33,728 nucleotides of DNA from a virus. Under the pieces are notes generated by a model. It was not told where the DNA came from and did not search any database. It saw only the letters and a list, made by a program, of their open reading frames with translations. The translations under genes and the position numbers were made by a program. The stretch is taken from positions 1 to 33,728 of IMG/VR virus record IMGVR_UViG_3300030389_001350, one strand, 5' to 3'. This document shows positions 7,647 to 14,137 of this stretch, piece after piece. Position 1 is the stretch's first letter. Each line of letters starts with the position of its first letter.

Positions 7647-7858
7647 AACCCATAATGATCACTCTATTGTATCTTACCTTTGGTGGTGATATTAAACATG
7701 AAAGGTTTGAAATATTTACAAGCTGTAGTAGTTGGTTTAATACTAACGTAGCGGTACATGAAAAGAGAAAAAAAACTTTTCTATCTAATCACTATTATCA
7801 TACCTACAAAGGTAAGAAAGTTATAGGTTATATTTGCGGAGGAGACGAACCACAATGA
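7643..7858 (+). CDS. Small exported-type protein with paired cysteines
   Basis: This 71-residue protein has a hydrophobic N-terminus (IMITLLYLTFGGD), then KHERFEIFTSCSSWFN, a basic middle and a terminal KVIGYICGGDEPQ. The pair C27 and C66 could form a disulphide if exported. I have seen similar KHERF...SC..WF...GY.C proteins in marine phages without a named function. It ends on the start of the next gene, and its 3' end (GCGGAGGAG) provides that gene's ribosome binding site. Confidence 0.6.
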   Translation: MKPIMITLLYLTFGGDIKHERFEIFTSCSSWFNTNVAVHEKRKKTFLSNHYYHTYKGKKVIGYICGGDEPQ

Positions 7859-8238
7859 AGATAAGCGATAACACATCAGTCAGTATGCCAATTCGTAATA
7901 TGGTTGCGATTGTGGTCGGTGTTGTTATGGGTGTGTGGGGTTACGCAGAATTGACTGCTAGACTTACATCTCTTGAGACAAGTCGTGAGCTTATGCAATC
8001 TGATTTACTCAAGGCATCCGATCAGAAGCCTGTGGATCAGGAACAATTTTTAATTATGGAATCAGCAATATCTGATCTTGAGAAAACAATAGTTCGTGTA
8101 GACGAGATGATGCACAATGGTGTAAACATACAGAGAATGATGAAAGACATTGACAGATTAAGAAATGATGTTGAAGATTTAAAAAATAAGGTAAGAGAAA
8201 ATGGAAATAGTTATAGCACTACTAATGTTTCTAAATAG
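7855..8238 (+). CDS. Membrane-anchored coiled-coil protein
   Basis: The start at 7855 is preferred because a GGAGGAGA ribosome binding site (7838-7845) lies 9 nt upstream. This gives 127 residues. A transmembrane segment (PIRNMVAIVVGVVMGVWGYAEL, about 12-33) is followed by a long helical, heptad-like part (about 35-115: ARLTSLETSRELMQSDLL..., DIDRLRNDVEDLKNKVRE). The GVWGY.EL.ERL..LE pattern recurs in marine phage genomes close to lysis genes; its role is unknown. A spanin-like or lysis-regulating role is possible but not shown. Confidence 0.65.
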   Translation: MKISDNTSVSMPIRNMVAIVVGVVMGVWGYAELTARLTSLETSRELMQSDLLKASDQKPVDQEQFLIMESAISDLEKTIVRVDEMMHNGVNIQRMMKDIDRLRNDVEDLKNKVRENGNSYSTTNVSK

Positions 8239-8407
8239 TAATGGCACACCAGTTCTCAAAGAACATTTACTGATGCCTTCAATGAGTGAGTGTTTAAAAA
8301 GAAAAAGAATTGCAATTAGAAGTTCAAACAATGCAGTGTATCAATGTATGAGAGTTAATGCTGTAGTAAAAGATGGTAAGATAATAAGTATATCAAAGAG
8401 TGATTAA
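8201..8407 (+). CDS. Small exported-type protein with paired cysteines
   Basis: This 68-residue protein has a short hydrophobic N-terminus (EIVIALLMFLNS), then MSECLKRKRIAIR and VYQCMRV. C31 and C49 are spaced for a possible disulphide. It resembles, in layout, the proteins at 5740 and 7643 (hydrophobic start, .EC...., later .C). It overlaps the previous gene by 38 nt and the halogenase-like gene by 8 nt, so it is probably translated in a coupled series. Confidence 0.55.
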   Translation: MEIVIALLMFLNSNGTPVLKEHLLMPSMSECLKRKRIAIRSSNNAVYQCMRVNAVVKDGKIISISKSD

Positions 8408-9890
8408 TAAAATATTAATTGTAGGGGGTGGCAGTGCTGGTTGGATGACAGCAGCTACATTACAATCTCAGTTTCCAAACTATAAAATATCATTAATAGA
8501 ATCTAAAAATATATCTACTGTAGGAGTAGGTGAAAGTACTCTCGCACAAATCACTGACTGGATGAGATTACTTAAAATTAAAGATAAAGATTTTATAAAA
8601 CACGTAGATGGTAGTTATAAATTAAGTATAAAATTTACAGACTTTTACAAAAAGGGAGAGGCTTTTCATTATCCTTTCGGACAACCAGTTACAGAGGGGA
8701 CAAGAGTAGATACAAATGACTGGTGGTTTAAAAAAATGTTATATCCAAAAACTCCTTATTCAGATTACGCTGACTGCACATATCCTTTACAGATGGCTTA
8801 TGTTAATCAGAACAAGTTTGATATAGATGAAGTTACAAGAGCATATCATTTTGATGCTACTAAGTTTGGCTTATGGTTAAAAAATAATTATTGTAAAAAA
8901 GTAAATCATATTATTGATGACGTAGTTTCTATTGAACAAAATAAAGATGGTATAAAATCTTTGAATAATAAATACACTGCTGATTTATATATTGACTGCA
9001 CTGGTTTTAAATCTTTACTGCTAGATAAAACTTTACAAGAACCTTTTGAGTCTTACTCTGATATGTTATCTAATGATTCTGCTTGGGTTACAAAGATACA
9101 ATATAAAAATAAAAAAAAAGAGTTAGTGCCTTATACAAATTGTACTGCCATTCAAAATGGTTGGGTATGGAACATACCTCTGTGGTCTAGGGTTGGCACT
9201 GGGTATGTTTATTCTAGTAAGTTTGTAGATGATAAAACAGCATTGAAAGAATTTAAAAAACATTTAGGTCAAGAGGATTTAGAATTTAAAAATATAAAAA
9301 TGAGAGTAGGTATTCACAATAGACTTTGGGTAAAAAATGTAGTTGCTATTGGATTGTCAGCAGGGTTTATAGAACCATTAGAAAGTAATGGTCTGTTTAC
9401 AGTTCATGAATTTTTAGTAAAGCTAGTTAAAAATTTACAAAGAGATAACGTATCTCAATGGGATAGAGATAATTTTAATTTTCAATGTAAACATATGTTC
9501 AGAGAATTTTCTGAATTTGTAGCTTTGCATTATGCTTTATCTCATAGAAATGATACAGAATACTGGAGGCATTATCTAAATAAATCTTGGGATAATAAAT
9601 TAATAAATTTAAAACCTTCTAGTCTTGGTGGTTTTTTAAATGCTGTATGGCAAAGAACATATAATTTTAAATTTAATAATATAGGTGGATTACATACTAT
9701 TGCTGCTGGTATGCACTGGAGTCCTACAGATAAAGTTTCTCTAGTTAAAGACGGAAGGCATACAGAGGATTCTCTTAAAAAAGAGTTTGATCCTTGTATA
9801 ACCAACTTAAATAAAAGAAAAGAATCTTGTAAACAAATGATAAAAAATAAACCAAGTTTATTTTTAGTATTAAAAAACGCACATAAATAA
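8400..9890 (+). CDS. Flavin-dependent tryptophan halogenase-like enzyme
   Basis: This 496-residue protein starts at a GTG, which is needed to keep the FAD motif at the N-terminus. Seen: dinucleotide-binding GGGSAGWMTA (9-18), VGVGEST (41-47), a Lys at K74 in GSYKLSIKF aligning with the catalytic Lys of PrnA-type halogenases, the WxWxIP motif W255-V-W-N-I-P260 that suppresses monooxygenase activity, and E328/S329 in FIEPLESNG, matching the conserved EPLES block. It would use reduced FAD and halide to halogenate an aromatic or other electron-rich substrate. Viral relatives are known from cyanophages (VirX1, which iodinates many substrates). No flavin reductase is visible nearby, so host FADH2 would be needed. 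The substrate is unknown. The GTG has only a weak ribosome binding site and overlaps the upstream stop. Confidence 0.9.
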   Translation: MINKILIVGGGSAGWMTAATLQSQFPNYKISLIESKNISTVGVGESTLAQITDWMRLLKIKDKDFIKHVDGSYKLSIKFTDFYKKGEAFHYPFGQPVTEGTRVDTNDWWFKKMLYPKTPYSDYADCTYPLQMAYVNQNKFDIDEVTRAYHFDATKFGLWLKNNYCKKVNHIIDDVVSIEQNKDGIKSLNNKYTADLYIDCTGFKSLLLDKTLQEPFESYSDMLSNDSAWVTKIQYKNKKKELVPYTNCTAIQNGWVWNIPLWSRVGTGYVYSSKFVDDKTALKEFKKHLGQEDLEFKNIKMRVGIHNRLWVKNVVAIGLSAGFIEPLESNGLFTVHEFLVKLVKNLQRDNVSQWDRDNFNFQCKHMFREFSEFVALHYALSHRNDTEYWRHYLNKSWDNKLINLKPSSLGGFLNAVWQRTYNFKFNNIGGLHTIAAGMHWSPTDKVSLVKDGRHTEDSLKKEFDPCITNLNKRKESCKQMIKNKPSLFLVLKNAHK

Positions 9891-9906
9891 GGTATAAAAT
9901 ATAATC

Positions 9907-10146
9907 ATGGCTATAGATAAATCAAAAATGAAATGTAATTCACCTAGACGACAAGTCCAGGGTGGTAAGAAGTTTGTAGTCAAAGCCTGTAAAGGTGGTA
10001 AAGAAAAAATTATTAGGTATGGGGATGCCAACATGAAGATACGTAAATCAAATCCCGCAGCAAGAAAGAGTTTCAGAGCTAGGCATAATTGTAAAACTGC
10101 AACAGATAAATTCACTGCTCGTTATTGGTCTTGCAAAAAATGGTAA
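9907..10146 (+). CDS. Small basic Cys-containing protein of marine viruses
   Basis: This 79-residue protein has about a third Lys/Arg residues by eye. The pattern MAIDKSKMKCNSPRR..., GGKEKIIRYGDANMKI and ARKSFRARHNC....DK..ARYWSCKKW is one I recognise as very frequent in marine and environmental viral sequences. Its function is unknown. C10, C29, C62 and C75 are potential metal ligands. It heads a run of seven overlapping basic genes. A TATA-rich stretch lies in the 16-nt gap before it. Confidence 0.7.
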   Translation: MAIDKSKMKCNSPRRQVQGGKKFVVKACKGGKEKIIRYGDANMKIRKSNPAARKSFRARHNCKTATDKFTARYWSCKKW

Positions 10147-10361
10147 AGAAAAAGACTTGGTCACGTAAGAATATAACTTTAGTCTGTGGGTATTGTTTAA
10201 TGTGCAAAAGACAACTCTTGAGTAATGAAGGAGGATGGATTATAAATGCAGAGAAGAAGTATTTTTGTCATCATTATAATCGTGGTGAAAGTTGCTTCGA
10301 TAAATATTGTAAACAAGGAGTAAACAATGTACGGAAAAAAAATGAAGAAGCCTACTGCTAA
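10140..10361 (+). CDS. Small Cys-rich, zinc-ribbon-like protein
   Basis: The start at 10140 is chosen because it overlaps the upstream stop; an ATG at 10125 is also in frame. The 73 residues contain C16-x2-C19-x2-C22 and later C43, C52 and C57, with basic termini. The spacing suggests zinc binding but fits no family I can name. The last 35 nt overlap the next gene in another frame. A DNA- or RNA-binding role is only an inference from charge and cysteines. Confidence 0.55.
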   Translation: MVKKKTWSRKNITLVCGYCLMCKRQLLSNEGGWIINAEKKYFCHHYNRGESCFDKYCKQGVNNVRKKNEEAYC

Positions 10362-10398
10362 AAAAGCTAAAGGCAAAAAAGGTAAGAAGAAAAAATAA
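10327..10398 (+). CDS. Lys-rich 23-residue micro-protein
   Basis: The frame encodes MYGKKMKKPTAKKAKGKKGK and three more Lys. It lies inside the end of the previous gene and ends exactly on the start of the next (TAATG). An AAGGAG ribosome binding site is at 10315-10320, 6 nt upstream. It resembles short Lys/Ala/Gly tails of histone-like or protamine-like proteins. The coupling and the ribosome binding site support translation, but length alone would not. Confidence 0.45.
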   Translation: MYGKKMKKPTAKKAKGKKGKKKK

Positions 10399-10526
10399 TG
10401 CCAAAGAAAAAAGGTAAAAAAAAATATACTGCAAAGCAGATGAAGATAGCTCGTGTAGCTTTTCCAAGAGATAAAATTACAAGAGCAGACTTTGCAGCTT
10501 TAAGAAAAGGTAGAAAAAAAACATGA
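10398..10526 (+). CDS. Small basic protein
   Basis: This is 42 residues: MPKKKGKKKYTAKQMKIARV, then AFPRDKITRADFAALRKG and a basic end. It is coupled at both ends (TAATG before, ATGA after). AFPRDKIT.ADF.ALRK looks like a small helical motif that I have seen in marine phage micro-proteins without assigned function. Charge suggests nucleic acid binding. Confidence 0.55.
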   Translation: MPKKKGKKKYTAKQMKIARVAFPRDKITRADFAALRKGRKKT

Positions 10527-10666
10527 CAACTAAATCAGTAAAAGCACCAAGAGGATTTCATTGGATGAAAAAAGGTAGTTCATTTAAATTAATGAAAGGT
10601 GCTTACAAACCACACAAAGGAGCTGTAAAGATGGCAAAGTTTACAGTACAGAAAAGACATGGCTAA
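10523..10666 (+). CDS. Small basic protein (APRGFHWM type)
   Basis: This 47-residue protein has KAPRGFHWMKKGSSFKLMKG and HKGAVKMAKFTVQKRHG. The P.GFHWM....SF.LM.G pattern recurs in small phage proteins, again with no function known. It overlaps its upstream neighbour by 4 nt and the downstream one by 8 nt. Confidence 0.55.
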   Translation: MTTKSVKAPRGFHWMKKGSSFKLMKGAYKPHKGAVKMAKFTVQKRHG

Positions 10667-10796
10667 ACTTTGTGCAAGAGGTAAAGCAGCAGCAAAACGT
10701 AAATTTAAAGTATACCCATCAGCGTATGCCAATATGTACGCTGCTGGTGTATGTAGTGGTAGGATAAAACCTAAAGCTAAGAAAAGAAAAAGATAA
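10659..10796 (+). CDS. Small basic protein (CARGKAAAKRKFKVYPSAYAN type)
   Basis: This 45-residue protein contains LCARGKAAAKRKFKVYPSAY, ANMYAAGVCSG and a Lys/Arg tail. This pattern is widespread in marine viral sequences and is often fused to, or beside, the KGGGFPKCGRS-type protein encoded next. C5 and C32 are conserved in the copies I remember. Function is unknown; structure-like regularity and charge suggest binding to nucleic acid or packaging with DNA. Confidence 0.65.
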   Translation: MAKLCARGKAAAKRKFKVYPSAYANMYAAGVCSGRIKPKAKKRKR

Positions 10797-11041
10797 TGTC
10801 AAAAGGTTTACGATCATGGGTCAGAGCCAACTGGGTAGATATTGCTAACCCAAAGAAAGGCGGTGGCTTTCCTAAGTGTGGTCGTAGCAAGGGTGAGAAA
10901 AGAAGAAACTATCCTAAGTGTGTACCCGCAGCGAAAGCTAGAGCCATGTCACCAAGTCAAAGACGAGCTGCTGTGTCAAGAAAACAATCTGCTGAAAGAA
11001 GAAGTCGTAAAGGTAAAAGACCTAACTACGCAAGGACTTAA
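10796..11041 (+). CDS. DUF5872/DUF6321-like basic protein
   Basis: This 81-residue protein has LRSWVRANWVDIANPKKGGG, FPKCGRSKGEKRRNYPKCVP and AAKARAMSPSQRRAAVSRKQ, with a very basic C-terminus. The KGGG(F/W)..CGR..GE.R..YP.C.P signature occurs in small proteins (DUF5872/6321-type) of many phages and large viruses. The paired CG...YPKC suggests metal binding. It is the last gene of the basic micro-protein operon. Its 3' end overlaps the end of the leftward DnaA-like gene by 20 nt (convergent). The overlapping plus-strand frame 10842-11045 is a shadow. Confidence 0.7.
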   Translation: MSKGLRSWVRANWVDIANPKKGGGFPKCGRSKGEKRRNYPKCVPAAKARAMSPSQRRAAVSRKQSAERRSRKGKRPNYART

Positions 11042-11564
11042 CTAATTCTTTTTTAATTTTTTCATAGTCTTGCCAAACTAATTCTAAAGGTTTCCATATA
11101 CCAACTTGTTTTACTTTTTGCCTTCTGTGATGGATGACAGTTGAGTGATCAAAATTAAAAAACATTCCTAGCTTTGGTGTTGATATATTAAAATGTTCCA
11201 AGCAATAATTTATAATAACACTTCTCGGCTTTACAATATAAGCTAACCTTCTTCTACTATAAACTTCTTGAGGACTAATACAAAAATGATTAGCAACAAC
11301 TCTAACAATATTACTAAATGTTTCATAGCCAACAGGATGTTTATCATCCACTCTTTTTTTAATCTGTTCACGATCATCTTTCATCTTCATTCTATCTGCT
11401 AGTTGTTGGCTTTTAAAAACAAGATGAGCTTCTGCCATACGATAACCATTTTTAAATCCTGTTCTGTATATCTGTAGCTCTCTTGGTGATAGTTCTCTAT
11501 ACATGATAGCTTTCATGCCTAGCTTAATTTGTTTTTTTTTCTTATCTATTATTTCAAAGTGCAT
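11022..11564 (-). CDS. Stand-alone DnaA domain IV-like DNA-binding protein
   Basis: This 180-residue protein has a C-terminal half (about 85-155) that matches the DnaA C-terminal DNA-binding domain: IVRVVANHFCISPQEVYS, RRRLAYIVKPRSVIINYCLE and the signature FDHSTVIHH (D139-H-S-T-V143). The N-terminal part is a basic helical region with no AAA+ ATPase motifs, so this cannot be a full initiator. DnaA domain IV recognises DnaA boxes through the DHSTV helix. The phage protein could recruit host DnaA/DnaB to a phage origin or interfere with host initiation. It is the last gene of the leftward recombination operon. AAGGGAAGC precedes the ATG as ribosome binding site. Confidence 0.78.
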   Translation of the reverse strand: MHFEIIDKKKKQIKLGMKAIMYRELSPRELQIYRTGFKNGYRMAEAHLVFKSQQLADRMKMKDDREQIKKRVDDKHPVGYETFSNIVRVVANHFCISPQEVYSRRRLAYIVKPRSVIINYCLEHFNISTPKLGMFFNFDHSTVIHHRRQKVKQVGIWKPLELVWQDYEKIKKELVKSLRS

Positions 11565-11574
11565 AGCTTCCCTT

Positions 11575-11600
11575 AGTTGTTCTCACAACTCTTTGTTGTT
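11575..11600 (+). terminator. Weak hairpin with T-rich tail
   Basis: AGTTGT-TCTC-ACAACT (6 bp, 4-nt loop) is followed on the plus strand by CTTTGTTGTTTTTTATTT. It could stop plus-strand transcripts that run past the basic micro-protein operon, although it lies more than 500 nt beyond that operon and antisense to the DnaA-like gene. The stem is AU-rich, so this is a weak call. Confidence 0.25.
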
Positions 11601-11616
11601 TTTTATTTAATAAGAG

Positions 11617-11778
11617 CTAGGCTCTCATTAGTTTGTCTGTAAGATCAGCAACTTTCAAATGAAGATTATAACTTTCAACCTTCAACTTGTTAGCTCTCTG
11701 CAAATGTCTGACATACAATTCACTTTTCTTTCTTTGTAAGTCCTTTGTCTTTTGCAGGTCTTTCTTGATCTCTACCAT
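11617..11778 (-). CDS. Small basic helical protein
   Basis: This is 53 residues: MVEIKKDLQKTKDLQRKKSE, then LYVRHLQRANKLKVESYN and LHLKVADLTDKLMRA. Heptad-like Leu spacing suggests a single coiled coil. It overlaps the previous leftward gene by 59 nt in another frame. It fills an otherwise empty gap in the operon and runs in the operon direction. No family is recognised. Confidence 0.5.
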   Translation of the reverse strand: MVEIKKDLQKTKDLQRKKSELYVRHLQRANKLKVESYNLHLKVADLTDKLMRA

Positions 11779-11968
11779 TTGGTTCTCGACCATTTTCCTC
11801 CTTCACTTTTGTAAAATCAAATTTTAAATTATTGATTTTCACTTCTACAAACTCACCTTTATTCTGTGGGTCAGCAGCCTTCTCAACGTCATCAAACTTT
11901 TCTATATAAGTAAAGTTTGCTTCGCCATTTCGGTATCTTATATATGTTTTTTCCGTTTTGTCAATCAT
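11720..11968 (-). CDS. Small hypothetical protein
   Basis: This 82-residue protein begins MIDKTEKTYIRYRNGEANFT and has FDDVEKAADPQNKGEFVEVK in the middle. The C-terminus is a charged, probably disordered stretch rich in Lys, Glu and Arg. The start overlaps the DUF3310 gene by 8 nt, so it is part of the leftward operon. I recognise no family. Confidence 0.5.
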   Translation of the reverse strand: MIDKTEKTYIRYRNGEANFTYIEKFDDVEKAADPQNKGEFVEVKINNLKFDFTKVKEENGREPNGRDQERPAKDKGLTKKEK

Positions 11969-12173
11969 AGTCTCTCTTGATTGCCATCTCTACATAATGA
12001 ATAGCTTTTAGCAAGTCTTGTTTTTGACCCTTAGCCTTGTGTCTGCATAAATATTTTATAGCATTACCTTCGGCAAACGGGATGTTATTCTTGTTGATAA
12101 ATTCACTTGCTTGGATAGGCATACTTGAGTAGTGATCACCGCCTATTTGTTTTTTATATACATCGTCAGTCAT
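11961..12173 (-). CDS. DUF3310-family phage protein
   Basis: This 70-residue protein has GGDHYSSMPIQASEFINKN, then FAEGNAIKYLCRHKAKGQ and DLLKAIHYVEMAI. This is the DHY....PIQ...FI....FCEGN.IKY..R...K....DL.KA..Y... signature of DUF3310, widespread in phage early regions and sometimes labelled nucleotide kinase-like without proof. It lies in the recombination/replication operon. No Shine-Dalgarno sequence is visible; instead a 14-bp RNA helix ends about 8 nt before the ATG. Confidence 0.8.
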   Translation of the reverse strand: MTDDVYKKQIGGDHYSSMPIQASEFINKNNIPFAEGNAIKYLCRHKAKGQKQDLLKAIHYVEMAIKRDYD

Positions 12174-12181
12174 AATTTAGA

Positions 12182-12247
12182 GCCACGAGACAGAGAAAAA
12201 CAACTCGAAAGGAAGCCAAGGGGATGGCTAAAACTCCGTCTCGTAGC
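12182..12247 (-). ncRNA. Structured RNA element in leftward operon
   Basis: Read on the minus strand, nt 12247-12234 (GCUACGAGACGGAG) pair with nt 12195-12182 (CUCUGUCUCGUGGC) as a 14-bp helix with two G-U wobbles. On the plus strand the same positions would be A-C mismatches, so the helix fits only a leftward transcript. Inside it, nt 12229-12225 and 12218-12214 form AGCCA/UGGCU with the loop UCCCCU. Just upstream, nt 12262-12252 form the near-palindrome GAGCUUAGCUC. The element fills the 91-nt gap between the stop at 12265 and the DUF3310 start at 12173. It could be a cis-regulatory leader, an RNase III processing site or a small RNA. It matches no class I know. Confidence 0.5.
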
Positions 12248-12264
12248 GATTGAGCTAAGCTCTT

Positions 12265-12582
12265 TTATCTTCTACCATAAGTTCCAGTTCTTTGAAAAGG
12301 TTTTTTATACCCACCAAATTGCTGTGGCTTACCCCCACTACCTGATTGTGGTGTACTACTATCGCTTGGTGTAAGTACAACATTCAATCCACCTGTAGGT
12401 GTTCCATCTTCTTGCGTATCATCAAACGCTGCTTGATTATACCAAGTGTTTCCTATCTTAGCTCCTATTCTCCAAGTCTTACCTGCTGGTGACTTAGGAT
12501 TAATAGGTGCAACAAAGCTAGGTCTGTTATCACCTGGCTGTTTGTCGTGATTAGGCATAAGTTTTATATATATCTTATCCAT
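12265..12582 (-). CDS. Hypothetical protein of the recombination operon
   Basis: This 105-residue protein has a folded-looking N-terminal part (MDKIYIKLMPNHDKQPGDNR, KTWRIGAKIGNTWYNQAAFD) and a low-complexity Gly/Gln/Ser/Pro-rich C-terminus. A beta-rich N-domain with a flexible Gly/Gln tail is reminiscent of single-stranded DNA-binding proteins, and its place next to the annealing protein would fit. However, no OB-fold motif can be confirmed, so this stays unnamed. AGGAG lies 8 nt before the ATG, which overlaps the upstream stop. Confidence 0.6.
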   Translation of the reverse strand: MDKIYIKLMPNHDKQPGDNRPSFVAPINPKSPAGKTWRIGAKIGNTWYNQAAFDDTQEDGTPTGGLNVVLTPSDSSTPQSGSGGKPQQFGGYKKPFQRTGTYGRR

Positions 12583-13190
12583 TATATTTTCTCCTGTTTA
12601 GTTATTAAGTTCATCCTAGATTTGAAAGCATTATCTAGCAATCTAAAATCTTTTGGATGATTTTTTTCTGTCTCTACAAACGTAGGTCTATACACATGAT
12701 AACGAAGATGATTTAATCTTGTTTCATGTGGAGCTTTCTTTAACTCCTCTACAATTTGTTTGACGGGTACACCTCTTGTATTTGAGGTGTCTTTAGCTTC
12801 CTTGGTGGTTGGTATACCTAAAGATTCTAACTCTTCGAGGGAGGTTATGTCTTTATCCAACACACCAAGAAAACTTAAAGCTCGTGAAATAGAGAAACTT
12901 TCTGCCATAGGCAAAGCACCTTGAATGTATGTGCCATTTCTCTTTTTAAATTGTTTATAATGTCCTGTAGCTAACACACGTTCAGGATCATAAGCTATGA
13001 TCTTACACTTGGCAATGTAATAATCTTCTTCTTCAAAAACTGATACATCAAACCCAAGTTGATCACCAAAGACTTGTCTAAAATATTTTATCTTGCTCCA
13101 CAAAGAAACAGTTGTCTGACCTGTTGTAAGGTTTTTATATACTCCGTCTCTTCTACATAACTCATTTACTCTATCTATTTTTTCTTTCAT
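12582..13190 (-). CDS. Putative single-strand annealing protein
   Basis: The start at 13190 has a GGGGA ribosome binding site at a good distance; ATG 13202 is also in frame. About 202 residues. A beta-rich middle (DVSVFEEEDYYIAKCKIIAY, VLATGHYKQF) is followed by PMAESFSISRALSFLGV, the (E)..A.SRAL.FLG pattern common to Erf/Rad52-like phage recombinases. The C-terminal half is helical and charged. It directly follows the PD-(D/E)XK exonuclease gene, so the pair is probably a lambda exo/beta-like recombination system. The annealing role is inferred from motif and context; it could instead belong to another phage DNA-metabolism family. Confidence 0.55.
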   Translation of the reverse strand: MKEKIDRVNELCRRDGVYKNLTTGQTTVSLWSKIKYFRQVFGDQLGFDVSVFEEEDYYIAKCKIIAYDPERVLATGHYKQFKKRNGTYIQGALPMAESFSISRALSFLGVLDKDITSLEELESLGIPTTKEAKDTSNTRGVPVKQIVEELKKAPHETRLNHLRYHVYRPTFVETEKNHPKDFRLLDNAFKSRMNLITKQEKI

Positions 13191-13192
13191 GT

Positions 13193-14137
13193 TTATCCCC
13201 ATAGTTGTTTTATTACTGCTAGTTGATCTGCACTAGCATCTTTCATAGTCCAATGTGATAGATCAGGTTTCTCTACAAGACCTGCCATCACCTTTGGATC
13301 GCCATTACTTACTTCAAGTAATCTCTGTATGGTCATAGCTTTCTGTACCATTTCGCTATAACAATATTCTAAATGATCATCCCATAATGCAGGATGATTG
13401 TTGTCAAAAATAATATAATCTTTTTCATTTACATAAAACAAGAAAGGTTGTTTCTCTGTTGCTAATCTATAAAAGGCTACTTGGTTTATGTTAATAGGAT
13501 CAGGTTCAGTTGGTAGTTTCTGTGTATAAATTTTTATATTATTTAAATCTAATCCTCTGACACTTGGAGGTTTTACTTTTTGTTCTGCAAATTCATGACT
13601 TGCTTCCCAATCTAATCTTCCTAAAATATCTATACCTAAATTTTGTGGAGACATTGATACATATCTTTCACACATCAAAGGTTTACTGCCAAATATTTCT
13701 TTAACTACTTTTAATACATTCTTTATGGTATCATGTAATTTATCAACAACCATTTCTTTAATCTTATCATCTCTTTGATCGTAACTTTCTTTTTTATAAA
13801 GATCGTACTCATAATTAAATATAGTATTGTAATCTCTATTTTTTATTTCTTCTCTCTCTGCACCTTTGAATACATACTTGCCAATCAATCTTTGTGCTAC
13901 GTTGCCTGATACTGATCCATAACCTAGCTTAAAGTTTTTCTTGTCAGCTCTTCTACGCTTTTGATCTCGGACAAAGTAATCTACAATCCACATACCAATA
14001 GGTTTTGTTTTTGAAAGCTGTGTAAAGCTAAAGTGATCTTGACCTAGACCACCATTTGTTTTTTCATAAAGTTGTTTTAAATTAAGTTGTTCTACTTTAT
14101 TACTACTTGGATAACCGCTATAAGTATAATCTGTCAT
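13193..14137 (-). CDS. PD-(D/E)XK exonuclease (Cas4/RecB-like)
   Basis: The start at 14137 gives 314 residues; the longer frame to 14230 would cross the control region and overlap the cro-side promoter. Motifs: GIDILGRLDWEASHEFAEQK with D176 and E185-x-K187 as the PD-(D/E)XK core, then the QxxxY motif at Q219-VAF-Y223 typical of RecB/Cas4-type nucleases. No Cas4 cysteines are seen. The enzyme probably resects DNA ends for the annealing protein encoded downstream. It is the first gene of the leftward early operon, with AGAAAG as a weak ribosome binding site. Confidence 0.8.
   Translation of the reverse strand: MTDYTYSGYPSSNKVEQLNLKQLYEKTNGGLGQDHFSFTQLSKTKPIGMWIVDYFVRDQKRRRADKKNFKLGYGSVSGNVAQRLIGKYVFKGAEREEIKNRDYNTIFNYEYDLYKKESYDQRDDKIKEMVVDKLHDTIKNVLKVVKEIFGSKPLMCERYVSMSPQNLGIDILGRLDWEASHEFAEQKVKPPSVRGLDLNNIKIYTQKLPTEPDPININQVAFYRLATEKQPFLFYVNEKDYIIFDNNHPALWDDHLEYCYSEMVQKAMTIQRLLEVSNGDPKVMAGLVEKPDLSHWTMKDASADQLAVIKQLWG

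Noticed and set aside
9900-9905. TATAAT just before the basic micro-protein operon
   Set aside because: It lies directly on the ATG at 9907, so transcription would start after the start codon, and no -35 box is found at the right distance.
10842-11045. Alternative frame within the KGGGFPKCGRS-type gene
   Set aside because: The frame 10796-11041 has a recognised family motif and a coupled start; the alternative has neither.
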